From Verticillium longisporum (lineage: Eukaryota; Ascomycota; Sordariomycetes; Glomerellales; Plectosphaerellaceae): 64,000 nt of DNA. Positions within the stretch are counted from its first letter, which is position 1; each line of letters starts with the position of its first letter. Location of the stretch: the NCBI GenBank assembly GCA_019188255.1, contig JAETXT010000001.1, positions 744,001 through 808,000 of the forward strand, read 5' to 3'. The notes below the pieces were generated by a model. That model saw only the letters and a program-made list of their open reading frames with translations. It was not told the DNA's origin and searched no databases. The translations under genes were made by a program, and so were the position numbers. Below are positions 1 to 11,313 of this stretch, piece by piece.

Positions 1-411
1 GAAAGCGAACCACGAGCCCCCCTTGTTGTCATTTAGTTTTACAAGTCCACACCAGTAGCTCATAAGCATGCCGAGGTGCTTTTAGCAGCTAAGCCAAAGC
101 TTGTAAGATGCGAACCCGTAGAAGCTGAATGTAGTCGTATGACAAGTGATTCTCATCGCTCATCTTATGTGTACATGAATTGTTGAACAGTAGTAGGAAA
201 AAAAATAGACCCGCTATGGAATACCGTGCTATAGATTGCGCGTGTAGCCTCCGACAGAGGATTGGGTTAAGAGCATGCGAACTCGCCCTGGACTTGTGAC
301 TGAGACACAGAATCAGAACACATCGTGAAAACACGCACATCTGCGAGAGCCGAGAATCTGATTCACGGGCCCTGCGAGGCTTCCGCTTCGCTACCACTCG
401 GATCCCACCCC
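1..411. other. Intergenic, 3' side of the Erd2-family gene
   Basis: There is no convincing gene here. The short open frames lack any recognisable domain and overlap the tail of the neighbouring gene in other frames. The stretch should hold the 3' UTR of the Erd2-like gene that ends at 412. Confidence 0.6.
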
Positions 412-1642
412 TCAGTTGTCCCGCCACTCTTGGCCACCCTGGACTCCACTTGGGGATCCGCCTCGATTGTTGCTGTTGTGGCTGGCGCTCGACGAAGCAG
501 CGGGAGTATCATCGTCGTCATCGTCGTCGAGCACCTTGGCAAGCTCATCAGGGTCTTGCATCTTGGCATCAGGGTCGACGATGCCGCCATCATACTCTGC
601 CCTCTCTCCGCGCTCAGCTTCTAGCACACCATCATCAGCGCTGACGGAGATGCCCCTCGCTCCCCACTTGGACCGGCTACCACCACGTCGGCTTTCGTGA
701 CGACCAAGCGCAGGGGCACTCTCCTCATCTTCCTCACCATAGTCTTGGTTGCTGGGCTTGCCAAAGATTCTATGGAGGAACCAGCCACGGTTGAGGTCGT
801 CGGCATCGACAACACCGCCGTTGCGAAGCTTGACTCGTTGGCGCGTGTAGTAGACCCAGGCAAAGTCGACATAGAGTGCTGTCTGCACGATGCCGAAGAC
901 GACCGAAACAGCGTTGGGAGGCTTGTCCGACAAATCGAGTTCCCGGCTAATCCATCCAACGAGGTAAAGGGCCCGATAGGAGCCCAGGGCGACAAGGTAG
1001 AAGGAGTCGATAACGGTCGGTACGGTGGTCTGACGCAAAAGGAGGAGCTGGGGTAGGATGCAGACAGACTCGAGGATCTGCGAGAAATCCCAAATCCACT
1101 ATCGGTGGGTGTAAGTTGCTTGCTGCCACAAGCCATGGGGACACACATACCACAAACATGCTCCAGTGCGACTTTGGCTCAAGGATAAGCATGGCGAAGG
1201 GGGAAAGGAGCAGAGCGCCGCCGAGGGCGCCAGCACCAACCTTCCAGGCCATCTCGCGCTCCCTGGATCGGGGATAGATCCACTGCATTATCCCAACAGT
1301 GTAAAACGACGAGAGAATGTAGAAGGCCTTGAAGAAGCGATTCCAAAGCACTTGTTCGGAGAAGAAGTCGGTATATCTCGTACAAAAAACCAGGGCATAC
1401 AGCACCTGGGTGATGAGGGAGACACCTGAATATAATTGTCAGCATGCTCTACCTTAGTCGGCATCGGATCAATGGCAATGTACCTTCCGCACTCCTGTTG
1501 CGATGGATCGAGAAGAGGAGGATGCATTTCGATGCAAGGTGGGAGCAGTCTCCCAGCAATCGGAATACCTAGGCGCGCATCAGACTAGCCACATTATGGT
1601 ATTCGCATTGGCGAAGTCTCTACTCACGTTCCAAGCTGTCAT
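412..1642 (-). CDS. ER lumen protein-retaining receptor (Erd2/KDEL-receptor family) with a long acidic tail
   Basis: A multi-span membrane protein of the Erd2 family, which in its classical members returns HDEL/KDEL-bearing proteins from Golgi to ER. Four exons are inferred: 1642-1628, 1568-1484, 1425-1151 and 1098-412. All splice sites are GT/AG, and the sum of 1062 nt gives 353 aa. Family signatures in order are an LLGD..HLASK start, SIHRNRSAEGVSLITQVLYA, FCTRYTDFF, WIWDFSQILESVCILPQ and the YYTRQRVKL end of the last helix. The ATG at 1642 opens a five-codon exon, MTAWN, a plausible short N-terminus. Classical Erd2 is about 210-220 aa. Here roughly 100 extra cytosolic residues follow, rich in Ser, Gly and Asp and including a run of seven Asp near the end. 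This suggests an Erd2-like paralogue rather than the canonical receptor, so ligand specificity is not certain. Confidence 0.88.
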
Positions 1643-3067
1643 TTTGTATGTCGGAAGCTTGATGAGAATACGGAGTCGACTTCCAATGGGTGTAGTTTGA
1701 GGTTACGATTGCGAAACAAGTGGCCAAGGTCACATCACACGATGCGGTGCGCCGCGGGAGTATGATCTAGCAAAGTAGACCGATACAGCTAACGAAACCG
1801 CCGTAGGCTTTGTACTCGTCGTTCGTGTAATCGTTGCAATCGTAGATGTCGTTGCGGTCGTTTGAATCGACGCTGCCTAGAGGGATGTAGGCAGTCAAAA
1901 TACCTGCTACCTACTTGTGTTGCGTAATGCAGATGAGCAGTCCCAGGCACGCCTCCGCCTGGGTGTCTCCCCTCTCCGCGGATGGACACCTGGGCGACAA
2001 GCTTGGGTGGCCTTATCGATGACAGTACCCACCAACAGCTATCCGTTCTAGGGGTACCATGTACCTCTCAGCGGAACGAACTCCCACCTCTCAATCCAGG
2101 GGATGTGGCGCATCTTGAGGTGGCTGGGCCACCGAATCACAGTGCACTCCAGATCAGGTTGAACAACCTCGTACTGTGTGAACGGTGGCCCCAGCGCTGC
2201 GCCCCAGAAGGTGCAAGGGCATTCATTGTCAGACCCTGCTCCTGCTCCCTGGTACACTTAGTACAGTATTGTGTACGTAGGCGGTCTTGATTATCGGTGC
2301 CCTTCCTCCGCAGGTAGCTCGAGTATCATGACGGTAACCCGACGTATCCGCACCCCTACCACCTCGGAATAGCTCCACATGAAGCCGCCCTGCATCCCTT
2401 GATCGCATGCTTCAGGTCCTCGCATTCGCAAGTGTACACACAGGTCTCCAAGCCTCGAACAAGCTACGAATAGAGTGTGATGACTTCTCCACTAAATATT
2501 ACCACCCTTGTGTTGCCAACACTGCCAACGATGCTTGAGCTTGTTCATTCGGCCCCACGCCCGGAGAATTAAGCTTACAATGTCCACAGTAGTGACTCCA
2601 TATCTTTTGGCAGGTCGTTGGCGTCATCTTTCCCATAACACATGTAGATGGATTTGTTTGTAGATGAATAATTTTCTCTAGGCATTGATGGCCGGTGAAC
2701 CCGGGAATATAATGATAGCAGCCGTCAGAGTTGTCTAGGGCTTGACAACTCGTTAGTCCAACTGATGGTGAACGGCAGCAGACTTAGGATGGATGACCCG
2801 TTCCTACTACAAGGCAGGTAGTAGGAGAGGACCGGAGGGGACGGAGCGGGATCAGGCTATGAACCGCCGGAGTGATCCCTGCCATGCTCGCTGCCAACCC
2901 TCTCTCCGCAATCCGTCAATGTCTGACCCGCAAATAATCCCGATGACGATCTGTTACGCGTCTTCTGGGTCGGCATCGATCCTATAAAGACGTGTGGTCT
3001 TAAGCTCAAATTCTGAAAGCGACATTGTACATCAAATTGGTGCTCAATATAGCCCGTTCCGTCCACA
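1643..3067. other. Divergent intergenic region between the Erd2-like and LicD-like genes
   Basis: The two flanking genes point away from each other, so both promoters lie here. A minus-strand open frame of 69 codons at 2048-2257 has protein-like composition but no recognised family and no splice partners that I could find. I do not call it a gene. No repeats of note. Confidence 0.6.
2983..2988 (+). promoter_or_regulatory. TATA-box candidate for the LicD-like gene
   Basis: A TATAAA hexamer lies about 80 bp upstream of the ATG at 3068. The spacing suits a fungal TATA element with a short 5' UTR. Based on sequence and position only. Confidence 0.4.
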
Positions 3068-4099
3068 ATGAGGCTCGGTCGGCTCCCTATCACCCTGTCA
3101 GCGTGGTTGGCCCTGGGAAGTGTTCCTGTCGCGGTTGCGGCTGACGAGAGTCTCCATCGTCGTCAGGCCAAGCCTGGGAAGTACTTTGGTAAGTTTTCAT
3201 AGTTTGTCATTTCTCTCAGCCCTCTGAGAATTCAATCTTACTCTATCGTAGTTGAGTCTAGGTAAGGTGCCCGATGCAAGACTCCCGGCGGTCTTCCTAC
3301 CTAGCTAATCGTGGAATGGGCTGGAAGCTTCAGTGCACACTATGATGGCAGATTCGCGACAAAGCGGATCAAAGATGAGAAAACCCGACGAGAAGCATTG
3401 AGAGTCCTAATACAGACTTATCTGGCCACATTTGAGAGTATTGGCATCGAGACATGGCTCATGCATGGAAGTCTCCTGGGGTGGTGGTGGAACAAGAGGG
3501 TAACCGCCGAGACTTCCAGATAATCCTATGTGCTCTTGAAAACAGCTGACGCCGAAGTAGGTGATGCCATGGGACGATGATGCCGATGTCATGGTCTCCG
3601 AGCCCAGTATGTTTCTACTTGCCGCATACTACAACATGACAACCTACTACTACGAGTACCCGGCCATTCCAGAGGGTCGCTCCTTTCTGTTGGACATCAA
3701 CCCTCATTACCTGGTTCGAGACAAGGGAAAGGGCCTGAACTCGATAGACGCGAGATGGATCGATATGGAGCATGGCCTATTCATCGACATTACCACCGCA
3801 AGGTACAATGTCACATACGGGGAAGGTGAGGGCGTGTTGGTAGGCAAAGACGGTCACCTGTTTCGGGATACCTATCTGTTGCCACTGCTGGAGACGACCT
3901 TCGAGGGTGTTAAGGCGAAAATCCCTTACAAGTACAAAGACTTCTTGATATCCGAATATGGCAAAGAATCCTTGTCGGACAAGGAAATCAATAAGTAAGA
4001 CCCTGCCGAACAGCCACACGTTTACATGTTACTGACAACCACCACAGCCACCATTTCGATGATGATAAGATGGAGTGGGTGCCTACTGGAGAGCTCTGA
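3068..4099 (+). CDS. LicD/fukutin-family secretory protein (Mnn4-like)
   Basis: A secretory protein of the LicD nucleotidyltransferase-like family, whose fungal members resemble yeast Mnn4 and are linked to phosphate-containing groups on cell-wall mannan. Five exons are inferred: 3068-3188, 3252-3261, 3328-3499, 3561-3994 and 4048-4099 (789 nt, 262 aa). The N-terminus MRLGRLPITLSAWLALG is a signal peptide. Family motifs are HYDGRFA, ETWLMHGSLLGWWWNKR and MPWDDDADVMVSE with its acidic triad, then INPHYLVRD, DARWIDMEHGLFIDIT and the C-terminal DDDKMEWVP block. Exon 2 is only 10 nt, yet it is needed to join the conserved YF-x-ES-x-F-xx-HYDGRF segment in frame. Length fits the short secreted subfamily. 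Catalytic activity and acceptor are unproven. Confidence 0.85.
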
Positions 4100-4638
4100 T
4101 GGCAAATCAAAACCTAGTACGTTTGTTACTGCATGCAGTCTGGCCGTCTGTGCGAAGCAAACGCAAATCTGAGGACATGCAATGCTATCGTGCGTGCGCC
4201 CAGTCTGTTCGTGATACGGATCGCTGTCAGCTTCGAACCCGCCAACCACCTCATGCAAGCCAACTCACGGAGTTCCTCATGCCTCATCATCCTCCCGTGG
4301 TGTCCTAGCTTGTACAAGATGGAGGAAATGGCATTACAAAGTGAACCTAGGTATTTCTGAAACGTTTATCTCACGCTAACAGGAGACCCGTGCCTGTTGT
4401 GCGTCACCTGTAAACAGCTTCACACCGTTCTACACACTAGAGTGAGAACACGCCCCGAAACAAGATCAACGCCGCCGCAGAAGAGTCTGCCCCAAACCCG
4501 TAACCTACTCCCCCATCATTCCCGAGCCATGTCCCATCAGGACATGCTAGTAGTCGCCGATCTCGAGCGTGCCCGGCCGTCAAACTCCCAAAGGTATAAT
4601 GTATATACAGAAAAAATGGAAGAATACAGAAGGCTTGT
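4100..4638. other. Intergenic between convergent LicD-like and adenylate kinase genes
   Basis: Both neighbours end here, so it should hold two 3' UTRs. No coding signal or repeat is recognised. Confidence 0.6.
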
Positions 4639-5509
4639 TCAAGCCGCAAAGCGTTTCTCGAACTCTTTATACAACTTGGGGCTGATCTCATCACTGCTCA
4701 TACCCTCGACTTCCCACAGGACGCCCTTCTTGGCGTAGTGCTCCAAGAGGGGCTCGCTTGTCTGCTGAAACTTTCGGAACCGCTCACGGTAGACCTCCTC
4801 AGTGTCGTCGGGCCGTTGCATCAGAGGCTCGCCGGTGATGTCATCAATGCCGGCCACCTTGGGTGGATGGAAGGTGGTATTGTAGACACGGCCCGAAGGC
4901 TCATGGACCCAGCGGCCGGCGATGCGCTGCATGATCACGTCGAAGGGGGTCTGGAGAGAGACGACAAGATTGATTGGAATGATCTTGTCGCATGTCACGG
5001 CTTGCGTGGCAGTCCTCGGGAACCCATCCAGAATGAAGGAGGCATCAGGATCCTCCGAGGCCTCCGGGGGGCCGTGGGCATCTAGAGCAGCCGTGGTAAC
5101 GTATTCGTCGTGGGCGTCGGGGAAATCCCCTGCAGTGGCCGTGCTGGCGGCCAGAGTCATGACATTATGCTTGGCTTCGTTGGGACGCAGCCAACCATTC
5201 TTGTATAGTTCGTTCGAGATCAAGCGCATGATAAGGTCGTCGGCGACGAGGCCGCCAGTCTTCATTGTCTTCTCGACTCGGATTCCTGTTGAAAGAGTAC
5301 GTTAGTCGGCGCGACATAGAGGCACAGTTAGGCGAGTGACTTCGCAACATACCAAGAGCCGTCCGGGCAGTGACATTGCTTCGAAGTAGATCGCCCGTGC
5401 TGATGGACTGGAGTTGGGGAAAGCGATGTAGGAGTCTCTCGGACTGGGTGCCCTTGCCGACGCCTGGCGCACCGACGAGGATAACGCGCGCTGCCTTTCG
5501 AAGTCTCAT
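4639..5509 (-). CDS. adk2: Mitochondrial GTP:AMP phosphotransferase (adenylate kinase 3 / Adk2)
   Basis: A nucleoside monophosphate kinase of the mitochondrial matrix type, transferring phosphate from GTP (or ITP) to AMP. Two exons, 5509-5353 and 5285-4639, total 804 nt and 267 aa. The P-loop [10 protein letters not shown] is at residues 13-22, then STGDLLR (NMP-binding), [12 protein letters not shown], and a long LID segment with [13 protein letters not shown] and [10 protein letters not shown]. An insertion of about 35 residues before the ILDGFPR motif is usual for the filamentous fungal form. The ATG at 5509 ([13 protein letters not shown]) matches the usual family start with a short basic N-terminus. 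An in-frame ATG at 5668 could add 53 residues and cannot be excluded without transcript data. Confidence 0.93.
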
Positions 5510-7142
5510 ATTATATTTTCGGTGACGGATCGATTTAGATTGTCTAAACGATTGGTAATAAGATCTGTGTTGGGTTGTATATAGACGTCCTGTAAACGGT
5601 ATCCGGAATATCAGACTAAGAAAGGGAAAATGAGCGACTCGATGTAGCTCGAGGTGCCGAGGTGGCACGGATTAACGGGAGGATAGATCTCGTGGCTCGT
5701 GAAATCGTCCCGCGGGCGCGGGGTGAAGTGGGAAGAGTTGAAGGGTCCGTGGAATGGAATGACGAAACCACAGGGTTCAAAAAGTCGGGCAGGCGATTAA
5801 AAGATGATCATAGTCGTGCAAGTTTTGATCATATAAGATGCGAAAATCGACAGAGATATGGGAGGCGACAGCAATGTGACGCGAGCGGCTACGAAAGGCC
5901 TAGAGTTATTGCCGAGGAGTAGATGTCCCAAGGCTAATGTGAGGATGGTGAGGATGGGGACCGCCGCCGTGGGAATGTTACTAATGTACCAGGGACATCC
6001 AATGGTCGGATGCAGTTCTGGGGGGCAGACCAAGCTGGGGCTGCATCGGTGGCCCGCATGTTGAGTTGTGCGATGCAGTGAGAGTGGGGCGGAGACAGCC
6101 TTTCCCACTGGCCGACTGGCCTCTCGAGTGCAAGAGCCATTTACTGGCTGATCTGATCGTTGAAGACTGGATAAGGTAAGGCACAATGCCACGCCAACAG
6201 TCTGTGCACGCTCGATGTCCAGATAGTGGTAGAGATTACCGTGTGAGCCTTGAATGCTTTGGTTTTGTTAATTCTTGTTAATCGCATAGCAGGGAAGAGG
6301 AGTCTATGGACAGAATGGACGTGACTGGTCTGTAATCCCAGATCTAAGGCGAGCACAATCTTGAAAATAGTGTAGCTGAGATGTTATTTGTAACGAGAAG
6401 TGAGTACACGGTACGCTCTGTTCTCACGTTGACGGTATTGTACGGCGACGCTGCTTCAAGTGAATCCTCGCTCATTTTGTAAGAGATTCGAACCAGGATT
6501 TCAAGGCGTAACAATCGTTGCTTAGAAGAACGAGGCTTAATGCAAACTTTACAAGAGCCGATGCCGTCAGGGTACTCTGAAGTTTCTGCTTCAGACCAGC
6601 AAAACCTTGGATAGTTGACGCATGTGTGTACATGGTAAGTGGTCCACTCACGTCACCTACCTTTACCTGTACCTTAGGTAGGTACCTCCTGGAAGGCTTG
6701 TGACAACCATAACCAACAAGGGTGACTGTCGCACGTGAGAGACGTCGCTTCTCGACAACCACTGATCTCCCGACGTTTAGCCACAGGATTGCTCGGTTGC
6801 AACACGTAGCATGCTGCTTACGTCAACTCGGCTCCGGCAGTGAGCCTGCCCAATTGTGGGTAAGCCTGGCGAGGCTAGCGCCCCTGCATTCGCTGTGGAA
6901 AAGTTGCGTTGAGGCAACGAAAGGGAGGTCTCGGAAAGTCGGAGCTAACAGGAGGGACCCCAGTCAACCCCAGAACTGTAGACGGAAGTCGCATCTCACG
7001 GAATCTTCTCTCTCTCCATCCCTCAACATCCTCCATCAGATCAACTGCCCTTCAGCACGCAATATCACCCATGAACAGCGCAGCTCGATAGTCGTACGCT
7101 TCTCTCTACCCAGCCGTCGCGACATCAGGACTCGTTCCGATT
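5510..7142. other. Divergent intergenic between adenylate kinase and LETM1 genes
   Basis: This is the promoter region for both flanking genes. It includes a TACC/AGGTA-rich palindromic patch around 6660-6690, a type common in intergenic DNA of these fungi. The open frames are short, without domains, and judged to be chance. The 5' UTR of LETM1 is CT-rich just before 7143. Confidence 0.6.
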
Positions 7143-8829
7143 ATGAGCGCCTCCGCCAGCGTTGCCCGCCGGGCAGTCGTTGCGAACCCACTCGCTGGGA
7201 ACGGTGCGCTTCATTCAACCCCCGTCAATTTGCCAAATCGCAAGACTGACATCATGTAGCACGCGCTCTCACAGGCCTAGCTCTGCCCCACGGATCTTTC
7301 AACAGATACGCCCGACACCTCCCCGCAAGACTTCGGCACTCGCCATCCTTGTTCCCGTTCGCCACATGAGCACTGAGCATCATAACCAGAACCAACCGCA
7401 TTCTGGCCCGCCCCCTGGGTTCAATGTCGATGCGGCTAAAAAGCCTCTCGCTCAAGATGCCTCATCCGTCCCCAAGAAGGGTCAGAGCTCTTCTGAACAG
7501 AAGAATGCCTCGAACAACAGCGCTGCAAGCTCATCCGAGGTTCCATTGAAGGAGGTTGAGCTCGACGCCGAGGGCGGTGCTGGTACTTCTGTGAAACAGG
7601 GCGTTGCGGTTGACGCTAAAGACTCCAAAGAGCAGAAGTTGACGGTGTGGCAGAAGGTGAAGAAGGAGGTGCATCACTACTGGGATGGCACCAAGCTCCT
7701 CGCTGCTGAGGTCAAGATCAGTACTCGACTGGCGCTGAAGATGGCTGCTGGTTATGAGCTCAGCCGAAGGGAAAACCGCCAGTTGAAACGCACCGTTCAG
7801 GATCTGGGTCGACTGATTCCGTTCTCCGTCTTCATTATTGTCCCCTTCGCCGAGTTGCTGCTTCCCGTAGCCCTCAAGCTGTTCCCCAACCTGCTGCCCA
7901 GCACGTACGAAGGACAGAAGTCCAGGGATGCCAAGGTATCGGGCCTTCGAACGACAAGAAAAGAAGTCAGCAAATTCCTACAGCACAGCTTGAAGGAATC
8001 TGGCCTCCCTGTGACTCCGGCAACCATCCAGCGGGAGGAGATTACGACATTCTTCCGGAAGCTCCGTTCCTCGACAGAGACACCTATCCACGAAGACAAC
8101 TACAAGGCGTGCAAGAATTACAAGGATGACTAGACGCTGGACAACCTGACCAGGCCTCAGCTGGTCTCGAATTGCCGCTTCTAGAACCTGTACTACTTCG
8201 GAACGGACAACATGCTCCGTTACCAGATTCGCCACCGTATGCGACAAATCAAGAGAGACGACAGGCAGATTAGCTACGAAGGTGTCGCGTCACTCACTTC
8301 TGGAGAGCTGCAGATGGCTTGCGCCAGCCGAGGCATCCGCACGCAGAGCGTCTCGCCCGCGAGGATGCGCGAGTACTTGCAGCAGTGGCTCGACCTCCGT
8401 CTCAAGGAGGCAGTACCCTCGACTCTGCTTGTGCTCAGCAACGCATACATGTACGGCCAAGGAGCCGGTGGAGCGACGAGTCAGATCGATGCTCTTGTTG
8501 GCGTGCTTTCTTCCATTCCGGATGAGCTTCTCCACGAAATTGCCCTCGAGATTGAGACATCTCAGGGCGCTGCCACCAACAAGCAGCGTCTGGAGGTTCT
8601 CAAGGAGCAGCAGGAACTGATCGAGGAGGAGAACGAGCAGAACGAGGAGAATGCCAGCACTGGTCTGGCCACGCCTCGTGACATCGAGGACATTGACGAG
8701 AAGGAGGATGCGATCGCCATGGAGGCCAAGTCAGTCAGCCCCGAACAGGTGAAAGAGGCCGCCGAGGCAGAGCAGGAGATGCTTGACGCTAGGCGATCGC
8801 AAGAGGTGACCCCTAAGAAGAACGAGTGA
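7143..8829 (+). CDS. mdm38: LETM1/Mdm38 family mitochondrial inner-membrane protein (broken in this sequence)
   Basis: LETM1/Mdm38 proteins sit in the inner mitochondrial membrane, support K+/H+ exchange and bind mitoribosomes during protein export. Exon 1 is 7143-7203, followed by an intron at 7204-7259 with branch site CTGAC. Exon 2 runs 7260-8829. Residues from MSASASVARRAVVANPL through FNRYARHLP form an Arg-rich presequence. One C appears to be missing near 7366 (GCC-CAC read as GCCAC), after which RHMSTEHHN-type sequence continues. The LETM1 core follows: WDGTKLLAAEVKIS, RRENRQLKRTVQDLGRLIPF, a hydrophobic span, LPSTYE, then FFRKLRSS and MLRYQIRHRMRQIKRDD. Two in-frame TAG codons at 8131-8133 and 8182-8184 interrupt the conserved core. 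The acidic coiled-coil C-terminus (EEENEQNEEN) is intact. With the base restored the exons sum to 1632 nt (543 codons plus stop). A sequence fault or a true null cannot be separated here. Confidence 0.85.
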
Positions 8830-9804
8830 ACGCCGTTTGGTACTACTCTTACTACTACGATACACGCCTTAACAGGCGCCTTTTCTTTGTTTTAACACTT
8901 GTAAAGCATGAGGTGGGCAGGCAGGCATGTACCACCAAAATGAGGCGATGACTTGGGCGGTCTGACAGGGACCGAGAGCAAGCAAGCAGTAAAACTGATA
9001 GAAGCCCCTCCTCTGGAAAGCAAAGATAGAATCCCACTTTTGTACACAATGGCGGCACTAAATGGCCTGAAATGTATCAACAACAGACAGCCTTTGTTCT
9101 TAGGGGCCCAATCTCAGTTTTTCGCTCTCTAAGTGTGCAAACGGCAAGCCAACAAATTCAATGCCATGTAGAGTCTTCGCAGCGACCCCAGTGCGCTGCC
9201 CACCATCGGCGCATCTGGAAGCTTTCGTCATAGGTCCAAGGGAGAATGAGAAGTACAGGGGCGAATGGCTGGAGATAGCGGAGTACCTTTGGCAGCAGGC
9301 TAAGATTACAAGACTTCCAACACCGGAGCCATTTGATCCTACCAAAATTCTTTGGATGAAAATTAGAACTTCTTGGAACAATGTAGAGTAAGTCTGCAAG
9401 GTTCAAACATCTTCTATGCTGTGAAAATCGATGCGCAATGTTGTGGCGCGATGTACTCATCTATCTGGGTCAATGGGGGGTAAGGCCCGGAATAGGCCTG
9501 CAGAGCGGAGCGTCAGTGCTTCGAGCTGTCCTTGCGGGTTAAGGTAGCGTCGTCACTGTCCTAGGAACGGCCAACAGGCAGCTACCACTGCAAGTTCGCA
9601 ACCAGACACCTCGAGTCAAGCGTTCGTCTGGTACTACCTACGTAAATCTTACTCCGTCATACTTTTGCGACACATGCTCTACCTGTCCCGACGCATTTTC
9701 TCGCATCACGAGCAACTCTCCGGCGACGCCGAACGTCATCCTCATCCCAAGGTGAACACGCATTAGCCCCACCGTTACCGCCTGGAACGACTACCTTCGA
9801 CACG
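8830..9804. other. Intergenic between LETM1 and Snx4
   Basis: This holds the 3' UTR of LETM1 and the promoter of the sorting nexin gene. A 76-codon frame at 9161-9391 has no start context, domain or homologue that I recognise. No repeat seen. Confidence 0.6.
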
Positions 9805-11313
9805 ATGGCACGAATTGAGCAGGAGGACTTCTCAAGCGTGTCCTGGAATAGTGAGCGCGCGGCTGAAAGACCACCGTCTCAATCGCAGGCTCCTCCTGCG
9901 GGTGATGCGCCTGACAGCAATGGCTACCGAGGACAAGAGGCCAACCACCTTGACGCTGGATTGGGCGAGGAGGTGCTCGAATGCACTGTCTCGCAGCCGT
10001 TGAAAGAAAATGAAGGGTCTAAGGACGTCTTCGTATCGTATCTCATATCTACTTATGTATGTTTGGAGTGCGAGCAACCGCGTCGATTGACGATGCGCTT
10101 TCTAAGCGCTGAGCGCAAGCGCTGACCATATGCCTAGTCCACCTTCCCAGCCTTCCAAAAGTCGACGAGCAATGTTCGTCGCAGGTTCACAGATTTCGTC
10201 TTCTTGTTTAAGCAACTGAGCAAAGACTACCCTACCGCAGCCGTCCCTCCACTACCCGACAAGCAGCGCATGGAATATGTCCGAGGGGACCGCTTCGGGC
10301 CCGACTTTACCAACCGCCGAGCGCACTCTCTACAGCGATTCCTCGCCCGACTATCTCTGCACCCTGTACTTCGCCGAGCTGATATACTGCACATATTTCT
10401 GGAGAGCCAAGAATGGAACGCAACCATGCGCTCTCGAGGCTCACGGGGTTCTCAGAGTAGCGATGGCCCCAACAACGGCGTGTTTGACAACCTGACTGAG
10501 TCGTTCATGACAGCATTCTCCAAGGTCCACAAGCCCGACAAGCGCTTCATCGAGGTTCGAGAGCGGAGCGACAAACTCGACGAAGATCTGGTGCAGATTG
10601 AGAAGATTGTGGCCCGAGTCGCCCGTAGGGAGAACGATATCGAGACCGATCAGCGAGACCTGGCCGAGCAGTTCCAAAAACTCATCCTTCTTGAACCTGG
10701 TGTCGAGACGGCAGTCCATCATTTTGCAGCGTCTATCGAAGATACTGCCCACGGCACACGGGATCTCAGGGACATCACAGACCAGGACTACCTCGGTAGT
10801 CTGAGAGATATGCAAGCGTATAGCATGGCGCTGAAGAGCCTTCTTAAGGCGCGCGAACAGAAGCAGGTCGACTTCGAATCACTCGTCGAGTACCTTAACA
10901 AGGCCACCGCGGAACGAGACGGTGCGTTGTCAGGTCACGGGGGCTCTGGACTGTCTGGCGCAAGCGGGTTCATCACGCGCAAGTTCGAAGATGTCCGCGG
11001 TGTCGACCACGAACAGGCGCGTCGCGAGCGACGGGTCAAGCTCGAGCGCAAGATCGACGACCTCACCGGTGCCATTGAGCTGGCCAAGAGAACGAGCGAG
11101 GGTTTCGACAATGAGGTTGTCAAAGAGATCAACGACTTCGAGCGCATCAAGCGGGCTGAGTTCAAGTTGCAATTGGGAGGCCTCGCGGACGCACATATTG
11201 ACTACTTTGGCAAGGTGACTAGTATTTGGGAGCAGTATGTGCGGGACATGGAGAAGCAAGGCGTCACACAGCCCACCGATGGACCGGAACCACCAGGCAG
11301 GCAACTGTTGTAA
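9805..11313 (+). CDS. snx4: Sorting nexin Snx4/Atg24 (PX-BAR)
   Basis: Snx4/Atg24 binds PI3P on endosomes, retrieves cargo to the Golgi and is used in selective autophagy such as pexophagy and mitophagy. Two exons, 9805-10056 and 10138-11313, surround an 81-nt intron with branch sequence GCTGACC, giving 475 aa. The PX domain spans roughly residues 56-165, with RRRFTDFVFLFKQL, the proline-rich PPLPDKQ loop and RAHSLQRFLARLSLHP. A long helical BAR region follows, with the conserved KPDKRFIEVRERSDKLDEDL segment and ending in YVRDME. The disordered acidic N-terminus of about 55 residues is typical. No lesions. Confidence 0.93.

Noticed and set aside
6480..6500. Possible tRNA B-box (GGTTCGAATC on the minus strand)
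   Set aside because: The flanking bases do not form a T-stem and no acceptor stem or A-box fits.
8090..8200. RIP mutation as the cause of stops in LETM1
   Set aside because: RIP makes C-to-T and G-to-A changes in repeats; here the changes are mostly A/T swaps in a single-copy gene.
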